Shown here piece after piece: positions 33,420 to 43,123 of a DNA stretch of 64,000 nucleotides (positions within the stretch are counted from its first letter, which is position 1; the number at the start of each line of letters is the position of its first letter). The DNA comes from DAIOEK01 sp963708715 (GTDB taxonomy: Bacteria > Chloroflexota > Anaerolineae > Anaerolineales > Anaerolineaceae). Location of the stretch: the NCBI GenBank assembly GCA_963708715.1, contig CAVPSU010000001.1:1364001-1428000 (forward strand), in the 5' to 3' direction. Both the position numbers and the translations under genes were made by a program. The notes below the pieces were generated by a model. That model was not told the origin of the DNA. It worked only from the letters and a program-made list of their open reading frames with translations, and searched no databases.

Positions 33420-34082
33420 ATGGAACTAATTAAGTATTTGATTGATTTTGTTTTACACCTGGACATCCACCTGGCTGAGATCATCTCTCAAGCGGGGTTG
33501 TGGACCTATGCCATTCTGTTCGTAGTGATCTTCATGGAAACAGGTTTGGTAATTACACCCTTCCTGCCAGGAGATTCGCTGCTTTTTGCCGCCGGATCCC
33601 TGGTTGCATTAGAGGGCAGCCCATTAAATATTTTTGTTCTCTGGGCGCTTTTGTCAGCAGCTGCTGTTATTGGCGATACCGTTAATTATGAAATAGGCCG
33701 CTTTATTGGTCCTAAGGCGTTTACCAGCAACTCCAGGTTCTTAAAGAAGGAATACCTGGAAAGAACCCATGCTTTCTACGAGAAACATGGAGGAATCACC
33801 ATATTCCTGGCCAGGTTTATTCCGATCATTCGAACTTTTGCTCCATTTGTTGCCGGAGTCGGGAAGATGTCTTACCGCTACTTTCTTAGTTACAACTTTT
33901 TTGGCGGTCTGCTGTGGACAGCCTTATTTACATTTGGCGGATACTTCTTTGGAAACCTTAAATTTGTACGGGATAATTTTTCTCTCGTAATCATCGCCAT
34001 TATTTTTATATCGGTCCTTCCTGCTGTATTTGAAGCCATCAAAAGCCGAAAGAAACCAGAAAAAGTAGCAGATCCGGAGTAA
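33420..34082 (+). CDS. DedA family membrane protein
   Basis: This 220-residue inner-membrane protein has the DedA/SNARE-associated pattern: FMETGLVITPFLPGDSLLFAAG, a charged pair in GDTVNYEIGRFIGPK, and RFIPIIRTFAPFVAGVGKM. Some DedA proteins flip phosphatidylethanolamine or undecaprenyl phosphate. It is followed four bases later by an acyltransferase gene, which suggests a shared lipid role. Confidence 0.93.
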   Translation: MELIKYLIDFVLHLDIHLAEIISQAGLWTYAILFVVIFMETGLVITPFLPGDSLLFAAGSLVALEGSPLNIFVLWALLSAAAVIGDTVNYEIGRFIGPKAFTSNSRFLKKEYLERTHAFYEKHGGITIFLARFIPIIRTFAPFVAGVGKMSYRYFLSYNFFGGLLWTALFTFGGYFFGNLKFVRDNFSLVIIAIIFISVLPAVFEAIKSRKKPEKVADPE

Positions 34083-34086
34083 TTAA

Positions 34087-34755
34087 GTGATCACCCGAAA
34101 CCAACTTCGTTCATTTTCAAGCTGGGTTTTCCAGAACCTGACCGAAATGGTGGTATCGGGTGAAGAGAATATTCCTCTTCGGGGTGGGTGCATCCTGGCT
34201 ACAAACCATCTTAGTAGACTGGATACTCCATTCATTTTTATTGCGGTAAAACGGAATGACCTGTTCGGTTTGGTAACCGACAAATATCGCTACAACCCCT
34301 TGTTCGCCGTGTACGTAAAAGTATCGAACTCGATCTGGATCAACCGTGAGATCGCTGATTTTCAAGCAATTCGAGCTGCTGTCGCAGGAATCAAAAAAGG
34401 ATGGCTGCTTGGCATCGCGCCGGAAGGGACACGGAGTAAAACCGGGGCGTTGATCCAGGCAAAAAACGGGGTCGCCCTGCTGGCAGAAAAAGCCAGGGTC
34501 CCTGTATTACCTGTTGGTTTATGGGGCACCGATTCGGCCATGAAAGCGATCCGTTCGTTCCGCCGACCCACCATCCAGATCTCATTCGGCAAGACATTCG
34601 TGCTCCCAGAGGTCGTGCGGGGCAACCACGAAGAGATGCTTGCCCGCAACACGGATGAAATTATGTGCAGGATTGCCGCATTACTGCCAGAACAATTCAG
34701 GGGGGACTATCGCGATCATCCGCGCCTTCATGAATTGTTACAAAATTCAGCCTGA
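34087..34755 (+). CDS. 1-acyl-sn-glycerol-3-phosphate acyltransferase (PlsC-like)
   Basis: This 222-residue enzyme has the four acyltransferase blocks: ATNHLSRLDTPF (catalytic NHxxxxD), a central KYRYNPLF, GIAPEGTRSKTG and VLPVGLWG. It would add the second acyl chain in phosphatidic acid synthesis at the membrane. The start is GTG with GGAG six bases upstream, close after dedA, consistent with one transcript. Confidence 0.92.
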   Translation: MITRNQLRSFSSWVFQNLTEMVVSGEENIPLRGGCILATNHLSRLDTPFIFIAVKRNDLFGLVTDKYRYNPLFAVYVKVSNSIWINREIADFQAIRAAVAGIKKGWLLGIAPEGTRSKTGALIQAKNGVALLAEKARVPVLPVGLWGTDSAMKAIRSFRRPTIQISFGKTFVLPEVVRGNHEEMLARNTDEIMCRIAALLPEQFRGDYRDHPRLHELLQNSA

Positions 34756-34770
34756 TCGTTCCGATCATTC

Positions 34771-36138
34771 CTATGGTAGCCACTCCAGATGGTACGCATT
34801 TACCAATACTTTTTGGGTCAGACCGGATTGTGTGTCCATGATCCACAGCTCGCGCTGAAGGTTCAGTGAAGCTGTATTAAAACGGAGATAAGCCAGCATT
34901 CGATCATCCGGACTCCAGGCGAAGCCAAGATGGTTAAAGTCTGGGCTATTGGTCATTTTCCGCGCATTACTTCCATCGTTATCTATGATCCAGACCTGCC
35001 TTCCTGGTGTCCAATCGGCTTGATTTAAATACCGTCTGGCAAAAGCAACCTTAATCCCCGATGGCGAGAATACAGGTATTAAATCCTCCACTTGATTGTT
35101 CTGGGTAAGATCCGACTTTTGACCCGGGTCGGGTTGATAGCCCACCAATCGACTGTAGTACTCCACTCCCTGGTTCACTTTCGGGTCGACATAAGTGATT
35201 TCAGGGACAAGATATGTGTTCCCAGCCGGATTCCAGCTCCCCGGTTCACCGGTCGCGTTTGACAATTTCGTTCTCTTCCCCGAAGATGGTTTGTAAAACA
35301 AGAATGCCGCATCCGCATCATCATATATGGCCAGCCAGCCCTCAGATGACCAGATCGGATCGCGAGTCGGGTGATCGTTCCCGCTGACAGGTATCGGCTC
35401 TCCCACGGTCTTACGGTTATTGAGAGTGAGCAACCAGACCCTTCCGCCACCCTCCCTTCCTTCACCGGAAGTCGTACCACTCATGAAAGCAAGATATTTT
35501 CCATCAAAAGATAACTCAGGTTGGCTGCAAACTGATTGTTTACAGGTAAACAAATCCGTTTGTGTTTCATCCAATAAATCATACTCGCGAATCAAGGTGT
35601 CTTGCCCGGATCTCGCGGTATATACCACTGCATTTCCCCGGGGAGAGACACTATAATCGATCAGGCTCTCCGGAATATCCATTAACTTATCGGTGGTCAA
35701 ACCTGCTGGATCGATCAGATAAAGGTCTGTCTTTTTTTCGCCATCCAGAAGGTAGAGTAACCACGCATTCTTAACACTGAAGGACCAGGTTGTTAATCCT
35801 CCCGAGGCTAGCCCCAGGGTCGATTTTATTCCCGGCAGGATTTTGACCGTAAGCGTTGCACCCTCTGGCAGGGGATCTATCGGTGAGATGATCAATTTAT
35901 TTTTTTCAACTAATACAGTGAATGGTAGGTCCGGTTGTATTTGGATAAACTGATCAAATTCCTGAGTCGCCAGAATAGTATTGAATAGAACCTCGATGGA
36001 AACCGATGAGACGACATCTTTTTCCTGATGAACAGGCGAATAGGTCACCACCCGTGGGGTCAAAATCCACCAGGCTATCGAAAGGCTTGCAATGAGAAGA
36101 ATCAATCCAAGTAGAAGGACCTTATGTCGGGTGAGCAT
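34771..36138 (-). CDS. Membrane-anchored Ig-like and TolB-type beta-propeller protein
   Basis: The protein has 455 residues with one N-terminal hydrophobic anchor (VLLLGLILLIASLSIAWWIL), an SbsA/Ig-like domain (about 30-130, EGATLTVKILPGIKSTLG) and then a beta-propeller of WD40/TolB-type blades with repeated YSVSPRGNAVVY, ELSFDGKYLAFM, PVFSPSGIKVAF and FAWSPDDRMLAYLR. It probably acts outside the membrane in binding. A TATAAT ends six bases before the ATG and there is no ribosome-binding site, so it may be leaderless. It diverges from the gene at 36203. Confidence 0.8.
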   Translation of the reverse strand: MLTRHKVLLLGLILLIASLSIAWWILTPRVVTYSPVHQEKDVVSSVSIEVLFNTILATQEFDQFIQIQPDLPFTVLVEKNKLIISPIDPLPEGATLTVKILPGIKSTLGLASGGLTTWSFSVKNAWLLYLLDGEKKTDLYLIDPAGLTTDKLMDIPESLIDYSVSPRGNAVVYTARSGQDTLIREYDLLDETQTDLFTCKQSVCSQPELSFDGKYLAFMSGTTSGEGREGGGRVWLLTLNNRKTVGEPIPVSGNDHPTRDPIWSSEGWLAIYDDADAAFLFYKPSSGKRTKLSNATGEPGSWNPAGNTYLVPEITYVDPKVNQGVEYYSRLVGYQPDPGQKSDLTQNNQVEDLIPVFSPSGIKVAFARRYLNQADWTPGRQVWIIDNDGSNARKMTNSPDFNHLGFAWSPDDRMLAYLRFNTASLNLQRELWIMDTQSGLTQKVLVNAYHLEWLP

Positions 36139-36144
36139 AGACTG

Positions 36145-36150
36145 ATTATA
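36145..36150 (-). promoter_or_regulatory. -10 element, leaderless minus-strand start
   Basis: TATAAT on the minus strand ends six bases before the ATG at 36138. It pairs with a divergent TATAAT at 36190, 40 bases away, so both genes may share regulation. Confidence 0.5.
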
Positions 36151-36189
36151 AATCCTGCTGAAAAGAATGGTCCCGAATCTCAATCAGGC

Positions 36190-36195
36190 TATAAT
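36190..36195 (+). promoter_or_regulatory. -10 element, leaderless plus-strand start
   Basis: TATAAT ends seven bases before the ATG at 36203, with no Shine-Dalgarno sequence. Confidence 0.5.
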
Positions 36196-36202
36196 CATTT
36201 CT

Positions 36203-36796
36203 ATGATCTGGTTTTCCGCAATTACTATTGCCTTTACGATGGGTGTTTATGGGCTACTTCACTCCTGGTTAGCTTCAACAATGATGAAATCATGGGTCGA
36301 AAAAAAGTACCCAACCTTTTATGCGAAGTATTATCGATTTGCATATTCCACCTTCGGAGCAATCTCCTTGCTTCCAATCGGTGTTTTGGTTCTTCTCCTC
36401 CCAGATAAAACACTGTATCGGATCCCGGCTCCCGGGGTTTTTCTAACCCTTCTCATTCAACTAGTTGCTTTCATTTTGGTTTTAGCTGCTTTTCGGGGAA
36501 CCAATGCCTTCTTATTTATTGGATTGACCTCGATTACTCAAAAAGCTCCCCGCTCAGAATCGTTGAACACCGGCGGATTGTATCGATTTGTCAGGCATCC
36601 GATCTACTCGTTGGGGCTTGTAATCATATGGCTGTTCCCATGGATGACGACCAACCTGCTGGCGCTATTTTTATCAAGTTCTCTCTACATCTTTATTGGT
36701 GCCACTCTCGAAGAGAGAAAACTTCGGATTCAATTCCAAGATTATGCGGAATATCAAAAGCAGGTTCCGATGTTCATCCCACGACTCCATTCCTGA
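36203..36796 (+). CDS. Isoprenylcysteine methyltransferase-like membrane protein
   Basis: This 197-residue membrane protein has about five hydrophobic helices. The C-terminal part has the ICMT/PEMT-type signature GLYRFVRHPIYSLGLVIIW and LEERKLRIQFQDYAEYQKQV. Relatives methylate lipids or small molecules with S-adenosylmethionine. In-frame ATG at 36167 lies before the -10 element, so 36203 is preferred. It precedes comEC by 24 bases. Confidence 0.82.
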   Translation: MIWFSAITIAFTMGVYGLLHSWLASTMMKSWVEKKYPTFYAKYYRFAYSTFGAISLLPIGVLVLLLPDKTLYRIPAPGVFLTLLIQLVAFILVLAAFRGTNAFLFIGLTSITQKAPRSESLNTGGLYRFVRHPIYSLGLVIIWLFPWMTTNLLALFLSSSLYIFIGATLEERKLRIQFQDYAEYQKQVPMFIPRLHS

Positions 36797-36820
36797 TCCT
36801 TTGGTGCGGAACTTCACAGT

Positions 36821-39088
36821 ATGCCTTTCTTCTGGATCACCACCCTTTTCATCATTGGAATTTTGGTCTCTTCCAGTTTTGAATTGGCTTTAACTATCTG
36901 GATAATCTTGCTTATAGGAAGTGTAATTATTTCTTCAGCTGCACTTATTGCAGTGAGCAAGAAATTACCCCGTTTTGATTCACCTTTTTCTAATTCTTAC
37001 CTGCCAAATACGCGCCTACCCTTATTTCTATTGCCGATTTTTATATTCCTGGGAGGGGTGGCATACCAATTGGCACTCCCGGACCGGACCGGGGAATCGA
37101 TCTATTCATTCAACGATCGCGGTAATGAAACTGAAATTCTAGGAACGGTTGTCGAATTACCGGATGTGCGTGATAAATTGACGTTGGTCGAGATTCAAGC
37201 CAAATCTTTCAGAATCGATTCCCAAGAATTGCAGACGACTTCTGAGCGACTTATGGTTTTCCTCTCCCCTGAACAGAAAGTGAGCTATGGTGACACCCTC
37301 CTTCTATCAGGAAGACCAATCACTCCTCGTGATTCCGCTGATTTCTCGTACCGGGAATATCTATCTTCCCAGGGGATTTTCACCCAACTGTTGTATCCAA
37401 GGATACTGGAACAATCCCCATCCCAGGGTGGAATTGCCGATATTCTCTTCAAATTCAAAGAAAAGTCGTTGAGCCTCGTGGATATGATCTTCCCCGCACC
37501 AGAAGGATCCCTCGTCAAAGGTATCCTTCTGGGTGATGATACTGATATTCCTGCTGAACTATCAGATAGCTTTCGGCGCTCAGGTACATCCCATTTGATT
37601 GCCATTTCTGGATTTAATATTGCGATCGTGGCTAATCTGGTTACGTTGCTCTTTGCCGGGTTGTTTGGCAAGTGGAAGGGTGCCCTGGGAGCGATCGTTG
37701 CGATTACGCTTTACACAATTCTTGTCGGGGCAAATCCCCCTGTTGTGCGGGCAGCCATCATGGGCAGCATTGGGATACTGGGTATTCTGATCGGCAGGCG
37801 AAGTGGTGGAATCAATGCCCTCTTTTTAACCTGCGGGCTGATGTTACTGAATAATCCATTTCTATTGTGGAGCGTCAGTTTTCAACTTTCCGCCGGTGCA
37901 ACCCTCGGATTAGTTTTATATGCAAGCCCAATTCAACGACGGGTGGAAGAATATGTTTCTCGGTGGTCGCAGGCACCGATTGCCAAGAAGATAGGGGCGG
38001 GGATAAGCGAGTATGTCTTTTTTACCATTGCAGCTCAGATCCCCATACTACCAATCCTGCTCCATTATTTCCATCAAGTACCCATGGCTACCCTGATCGC
38101 CAATCCGCTGGTGCTGCCAATTCAACCGCCATTAATGGTCTTATCTGCGCTTGCATTAGCACTGGGATGGATCCATCCAGCTCTTGGTAGCCTGGCGGCA
38201 AGTCTTTGTCTCCCCCTTGTTACCTTCACGATCAAAGTGGTTGAGTGGGCTGCTGGCTTGACCTTACCGTCATTGACTTCACCAGCATTATCCTTTGAGT
38301 TGATCGGTGTTTGGCTGATTGCGATCAGCCTTCCAGCGGCATTACCCTCACTGGACGTGTCACTAAAACGACTATGGAGACCAGCATTTCTTGTAGGCTT
38401 GTTCGCTTTCACAGCACTATTTTTTATCCATACCGCGATGGACCACCCCGACGGAGACTTGCATTTTTTCATTTCCGGAGACCCTACGTCTCCAGCCATA
38501 TTACTCCACTCACCTGAAGGGCGAACAATCCTGATCGATACCGGCACAAGCGTGAATGGATTACTATCATTCTTGGATACTCGATTGCCATTTCCTTCAC
38601 GGCGGCTGGACGCGGCGATTCTCCTTCCAGGAAAATATCGCGTGGATACCTTACAGTCCATTCTACCGATAATCCAGGTGGATGAGATCTACGCGCTGGG
38701 AAATACTACTCTCCCGGGGTGCAATTTTCACTTCAATCCTCTGGGTCAAAACTGTATTAACATACCAGACGGAGCCAGTTATACATCAGAAGATGGCCTT
38801 ACCCTTGTAATTTCTCCTGAAGCAGACACTTTTCAACGCGTCCAAATAAAATGGAAACAACTTTCCATGGATCTTCTCTTGGGAAAATCGAGTTCCCCGG
38901 TACAGTGTTCTGGCGAAATCGTAATTCTCAACGGGCAGGATTTGCCCCTGGCTGAGGTTTGTCAACCACAGGTATTGCTTGTTGCTGGAAAAGCCAGGTA
39001 TCGAGAGAACCAGATAAACCTTGCAAGCACCGGCTGGGTTCACCTGAGCAGTGATGGCACCAACCTTTGGGTTGAATCACAAAAATGA
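36821..39088 (+). CDS. comEC: ComEC/Rec2 family DNA uptake channel
   Basis: The protein has 755 residues: N-terminal helices and an OB-like DUF4131 domain (about 60-190), then the Competence membrane domain (GILLGDDTDIPAELSDSFRRSG, HLIAISGFNIAIVANL, RAAIMGSIGILGILIGRR) and a C-terminal metallo-beta-lactamase-like domain. That last domain has ILIDTGT but lacks the usual HxHxDH cluster, so its nuclease activity is doubtful. It would carry single-stranded DNA through the membrane. comEA is not in the window. Confidence 0.92.
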   Translation: MPFFWITTLFIIGILVSSSFELALTIWIILLIGSVIISSAALIAVSKKLPRFDSPFSNSYLPNTRLPLFLLPIFIFLGGVAYQLALPDRTGESIYSFNDRGNETEILGTVVELPDVRDKLTLVEIQAKSFRIDSQELQTTSERLMVFLSPEQKVSYGDTLLLSGRPITPRDSADFSYREYLSSQGIFTQLLYPRILEQSPSQGGIADILFKFKEKSLSLVDMIFPAPEGSLVKGILLGDDTDIPAELSDSFRRSGTSHLIAISGFNIAIVANLVTLLFAGLFGKWKGALGAIVAITLYTILVGANPPVVRAAIMGSIGILGILIGRRSGGINALFLTCGLMLLNNPFLLWSVSFQLSAGATLGLVLYASPIQRRVEEYVSRWSQAPIAKKIGAGISEYVFFTIAAQIPILPILLHYFHQVPMATLIANPLVLPIQPPLMVLSALALALGWIHPALGSLAASLCLPLVTFTIKVVEWAAGLTLPSLTSPALSFELIGVWLIAISLPAALPSLDVSLKRLWRPAFLVGLFAFTALFFIHTAMDHPDGDLHFFISGDPTSPAILLHSPEGRTILIDTGTSVNGLLSFLDTRLPFPSRRLDAAILLPGKYRVDTLQSILPIIQVDEIYALGNTTLPGCNFHFNPLGQNCINIPDGASYTSEDGLTLVISPEADTFQRVQIKWKQLSMDLLLGKSSSPVQCSGEIVILNGQDLPLAEVCQPQVLLVAGKARYRENQINLASTGWVHLSSDGTNLWVESQK

Positions 39089-39141
39089 GACCACATCATC
39101 TATAATTCAGCTATTGCGGAAATTGCCAATAGGAGATAAAT

Positions 39142-40374
39142 ATGTCTACAGTAGTGGAACGATTCTTATCGTATGTGAAAGTAAATACTCGCTCTGATCT
39201 CGATTCAACCAGTTTTCCCAGCACCATTATTCAGCTTGATTTGGCACGATTATTAGTGGAAGAGATGAAAGCGATCGGGCTGCAGGACGTGGAGATGGAT
39301 GAATTTGGTTATGTTTTTGCCACTCTGCCTGCGAATACGACCGCGAAGATCCCAACGATCGGATTGATCGCACACATCGATACGAGTTTCGAAGCGCCTG
39401 GCGAGAATGTTAAACCTCAATTAGTAGAAAATTACGATGGCGGGGATATCGTTCTGAATAAAGAGTTGAATATTATTCTGTCACCAACTGATTTTCCGGA
39501 ACTCAAAAAGTATGTAGGTCAGACTCTTATTACAACCGATGGCACCACCCTTCTAGGTGCGGACGATAAAGCGGGCATCGCTGTAATCATGTCAGCAATG
39601 GAACATCTGATCCGGCACCCTGAGATCCCCCACGGTCGCATCCGAATTGGATTCAACCCAGACGAGGAAACTGGTCGGGGTACAGAGCATTTCGATGTTA
39701 AGAAATTTAATGCTGATCTCGCCTATACCATTGACGGTGGTGAATTAGGTGAATTGGAGTACGAATGCTTTAATGCCGCTATGGCCCGAGTCCATATCAA
39801 AGGACGCAGTGTTCATCCTGGAAATGCCAAGAACCAGATGGTAAATGCGATCGAGGTTGGCATCAAATTCCATGAAATGTTACCCGTAAATGAAAGACCG
39901 GAATATACCGAAAAGGCAGAAGGCTTTTATCATCTCTTCCAGATGAAAGCGGAGGTGGAAGAAGCAGATCTGGTATATATTATTCGCGACCATGATCGGG
40001 CTATCTTTGAACATCGCAAGGAAATTTTTTTGAAGGCTGCCGCGCTGATCAATGAAATGTTCGGGTCCGAGAGAATCACTGTAAACATGATAGACCAGTA
40101 TCAGAATATGAAAGAGATCATCGTTCAGCATTTTCATGTGGTCGAAAAAGCCAGGGATGCCATGCTGGCTGTAGGCATCAACCCGAAAATAGGAATGATC
40201 CGCGGAGGAACAGACGGAGCCAGATTATCCTTTTTAGGTCTACCTACCCCAAATATTTTCGCCGGTGGGCACAATTTCCATGGACAATATGAATACCTCC
40301 CAATCCCATCCCTGGAAAAATCAGTGGAAGTGGTATTGAAATTGATCGACCTTTACGCCGCTGAAGGAAAATAA
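39142..40374 (+). CDS. pepT: Peptidase T (tripeptide aminopeptidase)
   Basis: This 410-residue M20-family zinc peptidase removes N-terminal residues from tripeptides. Metal and catalytic motifs are IAHIDTSFEAPG (His, Asp), LLGADDKAGIAV (bridging Asp), FNPDEETGRG (Glu-Glu) and IRGGTDGARLSF; the final metal His is in FAGGHNFHGQYE. Length is as expected. AGGAGA lies six bases before the ATG. Confidence 0.95.
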   Translation: MSTVVERFLSYVKVNTRSDLDSTSFPSTIIQLDLARLLVEEMKAIGLQDVEMDEFGYVFATLPANTTAKIPTIGLIAHIDTSFEAPGENVKPQLVENYDGGDIVLNKELNIILSPTDFPELKKYVGQTLITTDGTTLLGADDKAGIAVIMSAMEHLIRHPEIPHGRIRIGFNPDEETGRGTEHFDVKKFNADLAYTIDGGELGELEYECFNAAMARVHIKGRSVHPGNAKNQMVNAIEVGIKFHEMLPVNERPEYTEKAEGFYHLFQMKAEVEEADLVYIIRDHDRAIFEHRKEIFLKAAALINEMFGSERITVNMIDQYQNMKEIIVQHFHVVEKARDAMLAVGINPKIGMIRGGTDGARLSFLGLPTPNIFAGGHNFHGQYEYLPIPSLEKSVEVVLKLIDLYAAEGK

Positions 40375-40488
40375 ATAGTTCGATGTGACATCTTACATGC
40401 AGTAGGCGGATATTCTTCAATATCCCCCTACTTATTTCTATGTTACTTTATATAAACAGATTCAACTATTCTGCTGAAAGGATTTTTT

Positions 40489-40659
40489 ATGGCTTACTCT
40501 ATTGCTGACGATTGCATTTCCTGTGGTGCTTGCGAACCCGAATGCCCCGAAAGTGCCATTACCCAGGGCGACACCATCTATATGATCGATGCCGCCAAAT
40601 GCACTGATTGCGGTACCTGCGCTTCCGTCTGCCCGACTGAATCACCCAAGCCCGCATAA
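40489..40659 (+). CDS. 2[4Fe-4S] ferredoxin
   Basis: This 56-residue ferredoxin has two CxxCxxCxxxCP motifs: CISCGACEPECP and CTDCGTCASVCP, each binding a 4Fe-4S cluster. It carries low-potential electrons in the cytoplasm, typical of anaerobes. AAAGGA lies seven bases before the ATG. It stands between pepT and a terminator and is probably monocistronic. Confidence 0.95.
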   Translation: MAYSIADDCISCGACEPECPESAITQGDTIYMIDAAKCTDCGTCASVCPTESPKPA

Positions 40660-40680
40660 TTTACTTGTAAGGTAAACTGA

Positions 40681-40707
40681 GAGCCGGTCATGATGACCGG
40701 CTCTTTT
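40681..40707 (+). terminator. Intrinsic terminator of the ferredoxin gene
   Basis: Perfect 10-bp arms GAGCCGGTCA and TGACCGGCTC with a three-base loop, followed by TTTT, 21 bases after the stop. Confidence 0.88.
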
Positions 40708-40745
40708 GTCTTAACGGAAAGCATAGAACTGTAAATCAGCTACCC

Positions 40746-42074
40746 TTAATTAATTTTCTGGCTGATTAACATTGGATACGTGATACCTCCGTTTGGAAAC
40801 ACTAACACGTCCGCACCGTTTGGGTATTTTGTTTTTGCCAACGCAACCGCCTGCTCTACTGACTCGACAAAAGAAACGAAAGGCAGGTTTTCGTGAATTG
40901 TGTTTGGAATGGTCGGCGCATACATGAGCAAGGTTCCCATCCGCATTGCTTGAAGCGCAAAGTAGAGGAAGAATCGGTCTTCTTCTCCAATTCCCTTCAG
41001 TTTTAACTTGGTCACGAGTGGAAGTATGATCGGAGCGAGGTTTTTTAGTGCCTTTTTCCCGAGCGGAAGCTTCTTATTGGCTAGACCAAAGACTCCTATT
41101 CCCTCTTCAGCTCGGACGATGGTAATAAGGATGCCACCTGGCTTGAGCGCACGAATCGTGTTTGCCAATGCTTTGACCCCCTGGCGCAGGTCAGAATCCA
41201 TAGGGTGGGAGTCAGTAATAACCACATCTGCTTTTCCGGTCACTTCCACTCCATATAGATTGGCACTTACCCTCACACCTTCCCGGTGTGCAAGTATCGG
41301 ATCCCCGCAGACGATTCCAACAACCTGTTGGAGATTATTCAGGATGGCATTGACAATAAACACCTTTCCCTTAAGCATCCTGCCCGCTTCTTCGAGGTCG
41401 AGCCTCATCGGATTTTGCTCGATGGGCTGACCTACCATATTGAAAGTGTCTGCCCTGCAATTAAGCGCATGATTATGGGCGATCGATTCCATCCCGGCAA
41501 TGCCTGGGAGAATATTCTTAAACCCGCCACCGAAGCTGGCTATGATGTGTGGTTCGATACATCCAATGGATAGCACCAGGTCTGCCTTTGCAGCAGATTT
41601 ATTAAACCAAACAGGTGTACCCCGGGAAGTCGTCCCGAGAAAAGACATCTTCTCATGATTATCTGCCTCTGGGTTTTCCCAGTGGATACCATTCCATTCC
41701 GTAATTCCCAGCCGGTGTAGTATCTCATTCTCTGCCATTCCACGATGTACTCCAAGGGCAGGAACAATCGTAATATTTTCTGAGTTGATCCCGGCACGGA
41801 CTAATTCACGATACACTTCCGGAAAGATAATGGACACTGGGGTTGGACGGCTGATGTCGTCTATGACCACCACAACTTTTCCGCCTGGGTGAACTAGCTG
41901 GGAAAGTGACTCTGTCCCTACTGGAGAAGCCAAAGATCGCCTGACTTCCACTTGAGGGTCGCCAACCGGAGGGAGAGAGGTTGGTTCCAATATACCTTTG
42001 ATCCTCCAATTCGCTGGAATTTCTACTGGGATATTTTCTTTTCCCCACGGCATGTTGAGTATTTGTTCTGCCAT
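40746..42074 (-). CDS. LarA-like nickel-pincer racemase family protein
   Basis: This 442-residue member of the LarA/DUF2088 family has catalytic and cofactor motifs PALGVHRGM (His), IEPHIIASFGGGFKNILPGI (His and the cofactor-linked Lys) and DDISRPTP. LarA interconverts D- and L-lactate with a nickel pincer cofactor made by LarB, LarC and LarE, none of which is in the window. Homologues also racemise other 2-hydroxyacids, so lactate is only one possibility. Confidence 0.85.
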   Translation of the reverse strand: MAEQILNMPWGKENIPVEIPANWRIKGILEPTSLPPVGDPQVEVRRSLASPVGTESLSQLVHPGGKVVVVIDDISRPTPVSIIFPEVYRELVRAGINSENITIVPALGVHRGMAENEILHRLGITEWNGIHWENPEADNHEKMSFLGTTSRGTPVWFNKSAAKADLVLSIGCIEPHIIASFGGGFKNILPGIAGMESIAHNHALNCRADTFNMVGQPIEQNPMRLDLEEAGRMLKGKVFIVNAILNNLQQVVGIVCGDPILAHREGVRVSANLYGVEVTGKADVVITDSHPMDSDLRQGVKALANTIRALKPGGILITIVRAEEGIGVFGLANKKLPLGKKALKNLAPIILPLVTKLKLKGIGEEDRFFLYFALQAMRMGTLLMYAPTIPNTIHENLPFVSFVESVEQAVALAKTKYPNGADVLVFPNGGITYPMLISQKIN

Positions 42075-42171
42075 TCGATCATCTCCAGTATTTATATGTG
42101 ATGAATTTAGTGTACATCAGGTCTATTATGAGGACAATCTTAAAGAAACGAAACCGTTCTAAGAGCAATGC

Positions 42172-42177
42172 TATAAT
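42172..42177 (+). promoter_or_regulatory. Extended -10, probable leaderless start
   Basis: TGCTATAAT (42169-42177) ends seven bases before the ATG at 42185, and there is no ribosome-binding site. Confidence 0.5.
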
Positions 42178-42184
42178 GCCATTA

Positions 42185-42835
42185 ATGAAAAAATTTATCG
42201 TTGTAGCGGGGAATATTGGTGCAGGGAAGACCACTCTGGTCAATCTGTTGAGCCGAAAACTGAGTTGGCAGCCATTTATCGAGCCGGAAGCCCAAAACCC
42301 ATATTTGTCTGAATTCTACTCAGACATGCGAACCTGGGCTTTTCATTCACAAATATTTTTTCTCAGCCATCGCCTGAAGATGCATAATGAATTGGCTCAT
42401 ATGTCAGAATCGGTCATCCAGGACCGAAGCGTATATGAGGATGCAGAAATATTCGCCCGAAACCTATTTTTACAGGGTCACCTCCCTGAACGTGATTTTC
42501 AGACGTATTGTGATCTTTACCAAACCCTATTGAAATTTTTACCCGCGCCAGATCTGGTGGTTTACTTAAAGGCTTCCGTCCCCATATTACAGCGTCGAAT
42601 CAGCCGCCGAAATCGGGATTATGAAAAGAGTATGCCCAGGGAATATCTGGAGCAGCTTAATGTCTTATATGAAAGATGGATTGAAGAGTTTACCTATTGT
42701 CCTGTGTTGACCATCCCTGCAGATAATCTGGATTATGTGGCAAGGACAGACCACCTTGACTTGATCACTAGAAAAGTACAAGAAAAACTAACCGGACAGG
42801 AAGTGGTAATCTTCTCGCCGGAAGAAATGAATTAA
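42185..42835 (+). CDS. Deoxynucleoside kinase
   Basis: This 216-residue enzyme of the dCK/dGK family has P-loop VVAGNIGAGKTTL, substrate-binding QDRSVYEDAEIFARN (DRS motif) and the lid region RRISRRNRDYEKSM. It would salvage deoxynucleosides with ATP. An in-frame ATG 87 bases upstream lies before the -10 element and is rejected. A paralogue is encoded at 44779 on the other strand; the two flank the candidate origin. Confidence 0.92.
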   Translation: MKKFIVVAGNIGAGKTTLVNLLSRKLSWQPFIEPEAQNPYLSEFYSDMRTWAFHSQIFFLSHRLKMHNELAHMSESVIQDRSVYEDAEIFARNLFLQGHLPERDFQTYCDLYQTLLKFLPAPDLVVYLKASVPILQRRISRRNRDYEKSMPREYLEQLNVLYERWIEEFTYCPVLTIPADNLDYVARTDHLDLITRKVQEKLTGQEVVIFSPEEMN

Positions 42836-42847
42836 TCAGAATAGTAT

Positions 42848-43123
42848 TTATTTTCCTTCAGTTGGGTGCGGATCAACTACCAACTTGACCGCGGTTCTTA
42901 CTTTTCCATCTATCTCCACATCCACAAATTCAGGCATGCAAATAATAGGAATTCCATCTGCTGCAAGGTATCCTTTTGCCAAAACCAGAGCTTTAACTGC
43001 TTGATTTACAGCTCCGGCACCAATCGCCTGTACTTCGGCGTGATGATGTTCTCGCATTACCCCTGCGATGGCCCCCGCTACGGCAGCAGTGCGGGAGTTT
43101 GCTGAAACCTTGATGATGTCCAT
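42848..43123 (-). CDS. spoVS: Stage V sporulation protein S (SpoVS)
   Basis: This 91-residue small Alba-like nucleic-acid binding protein has MDIIKVSANSRTAAVAGAIAG, AIGAGAVNQAVKALVLAKGY and FVDVEIDGKVRTAVKLVV. SpoVS is widespread in non-sporulating bacteria, so sporulation is not implied. AGGGAGAAG precedes the ATG. It converges with the kinase gene and its 5' side faces the AT-rich gap with DnaA-box-like sites. Confidence 0.97.
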   Translation of the reverse strand: MDIIKVSANSRTAAVAGAIAGVMREHHHAEVQAIGAGAVNQAVKALVLAKGYLAADGIPIICMPEFVDVEIDGKVRTAVKLVVDPHPTEGK

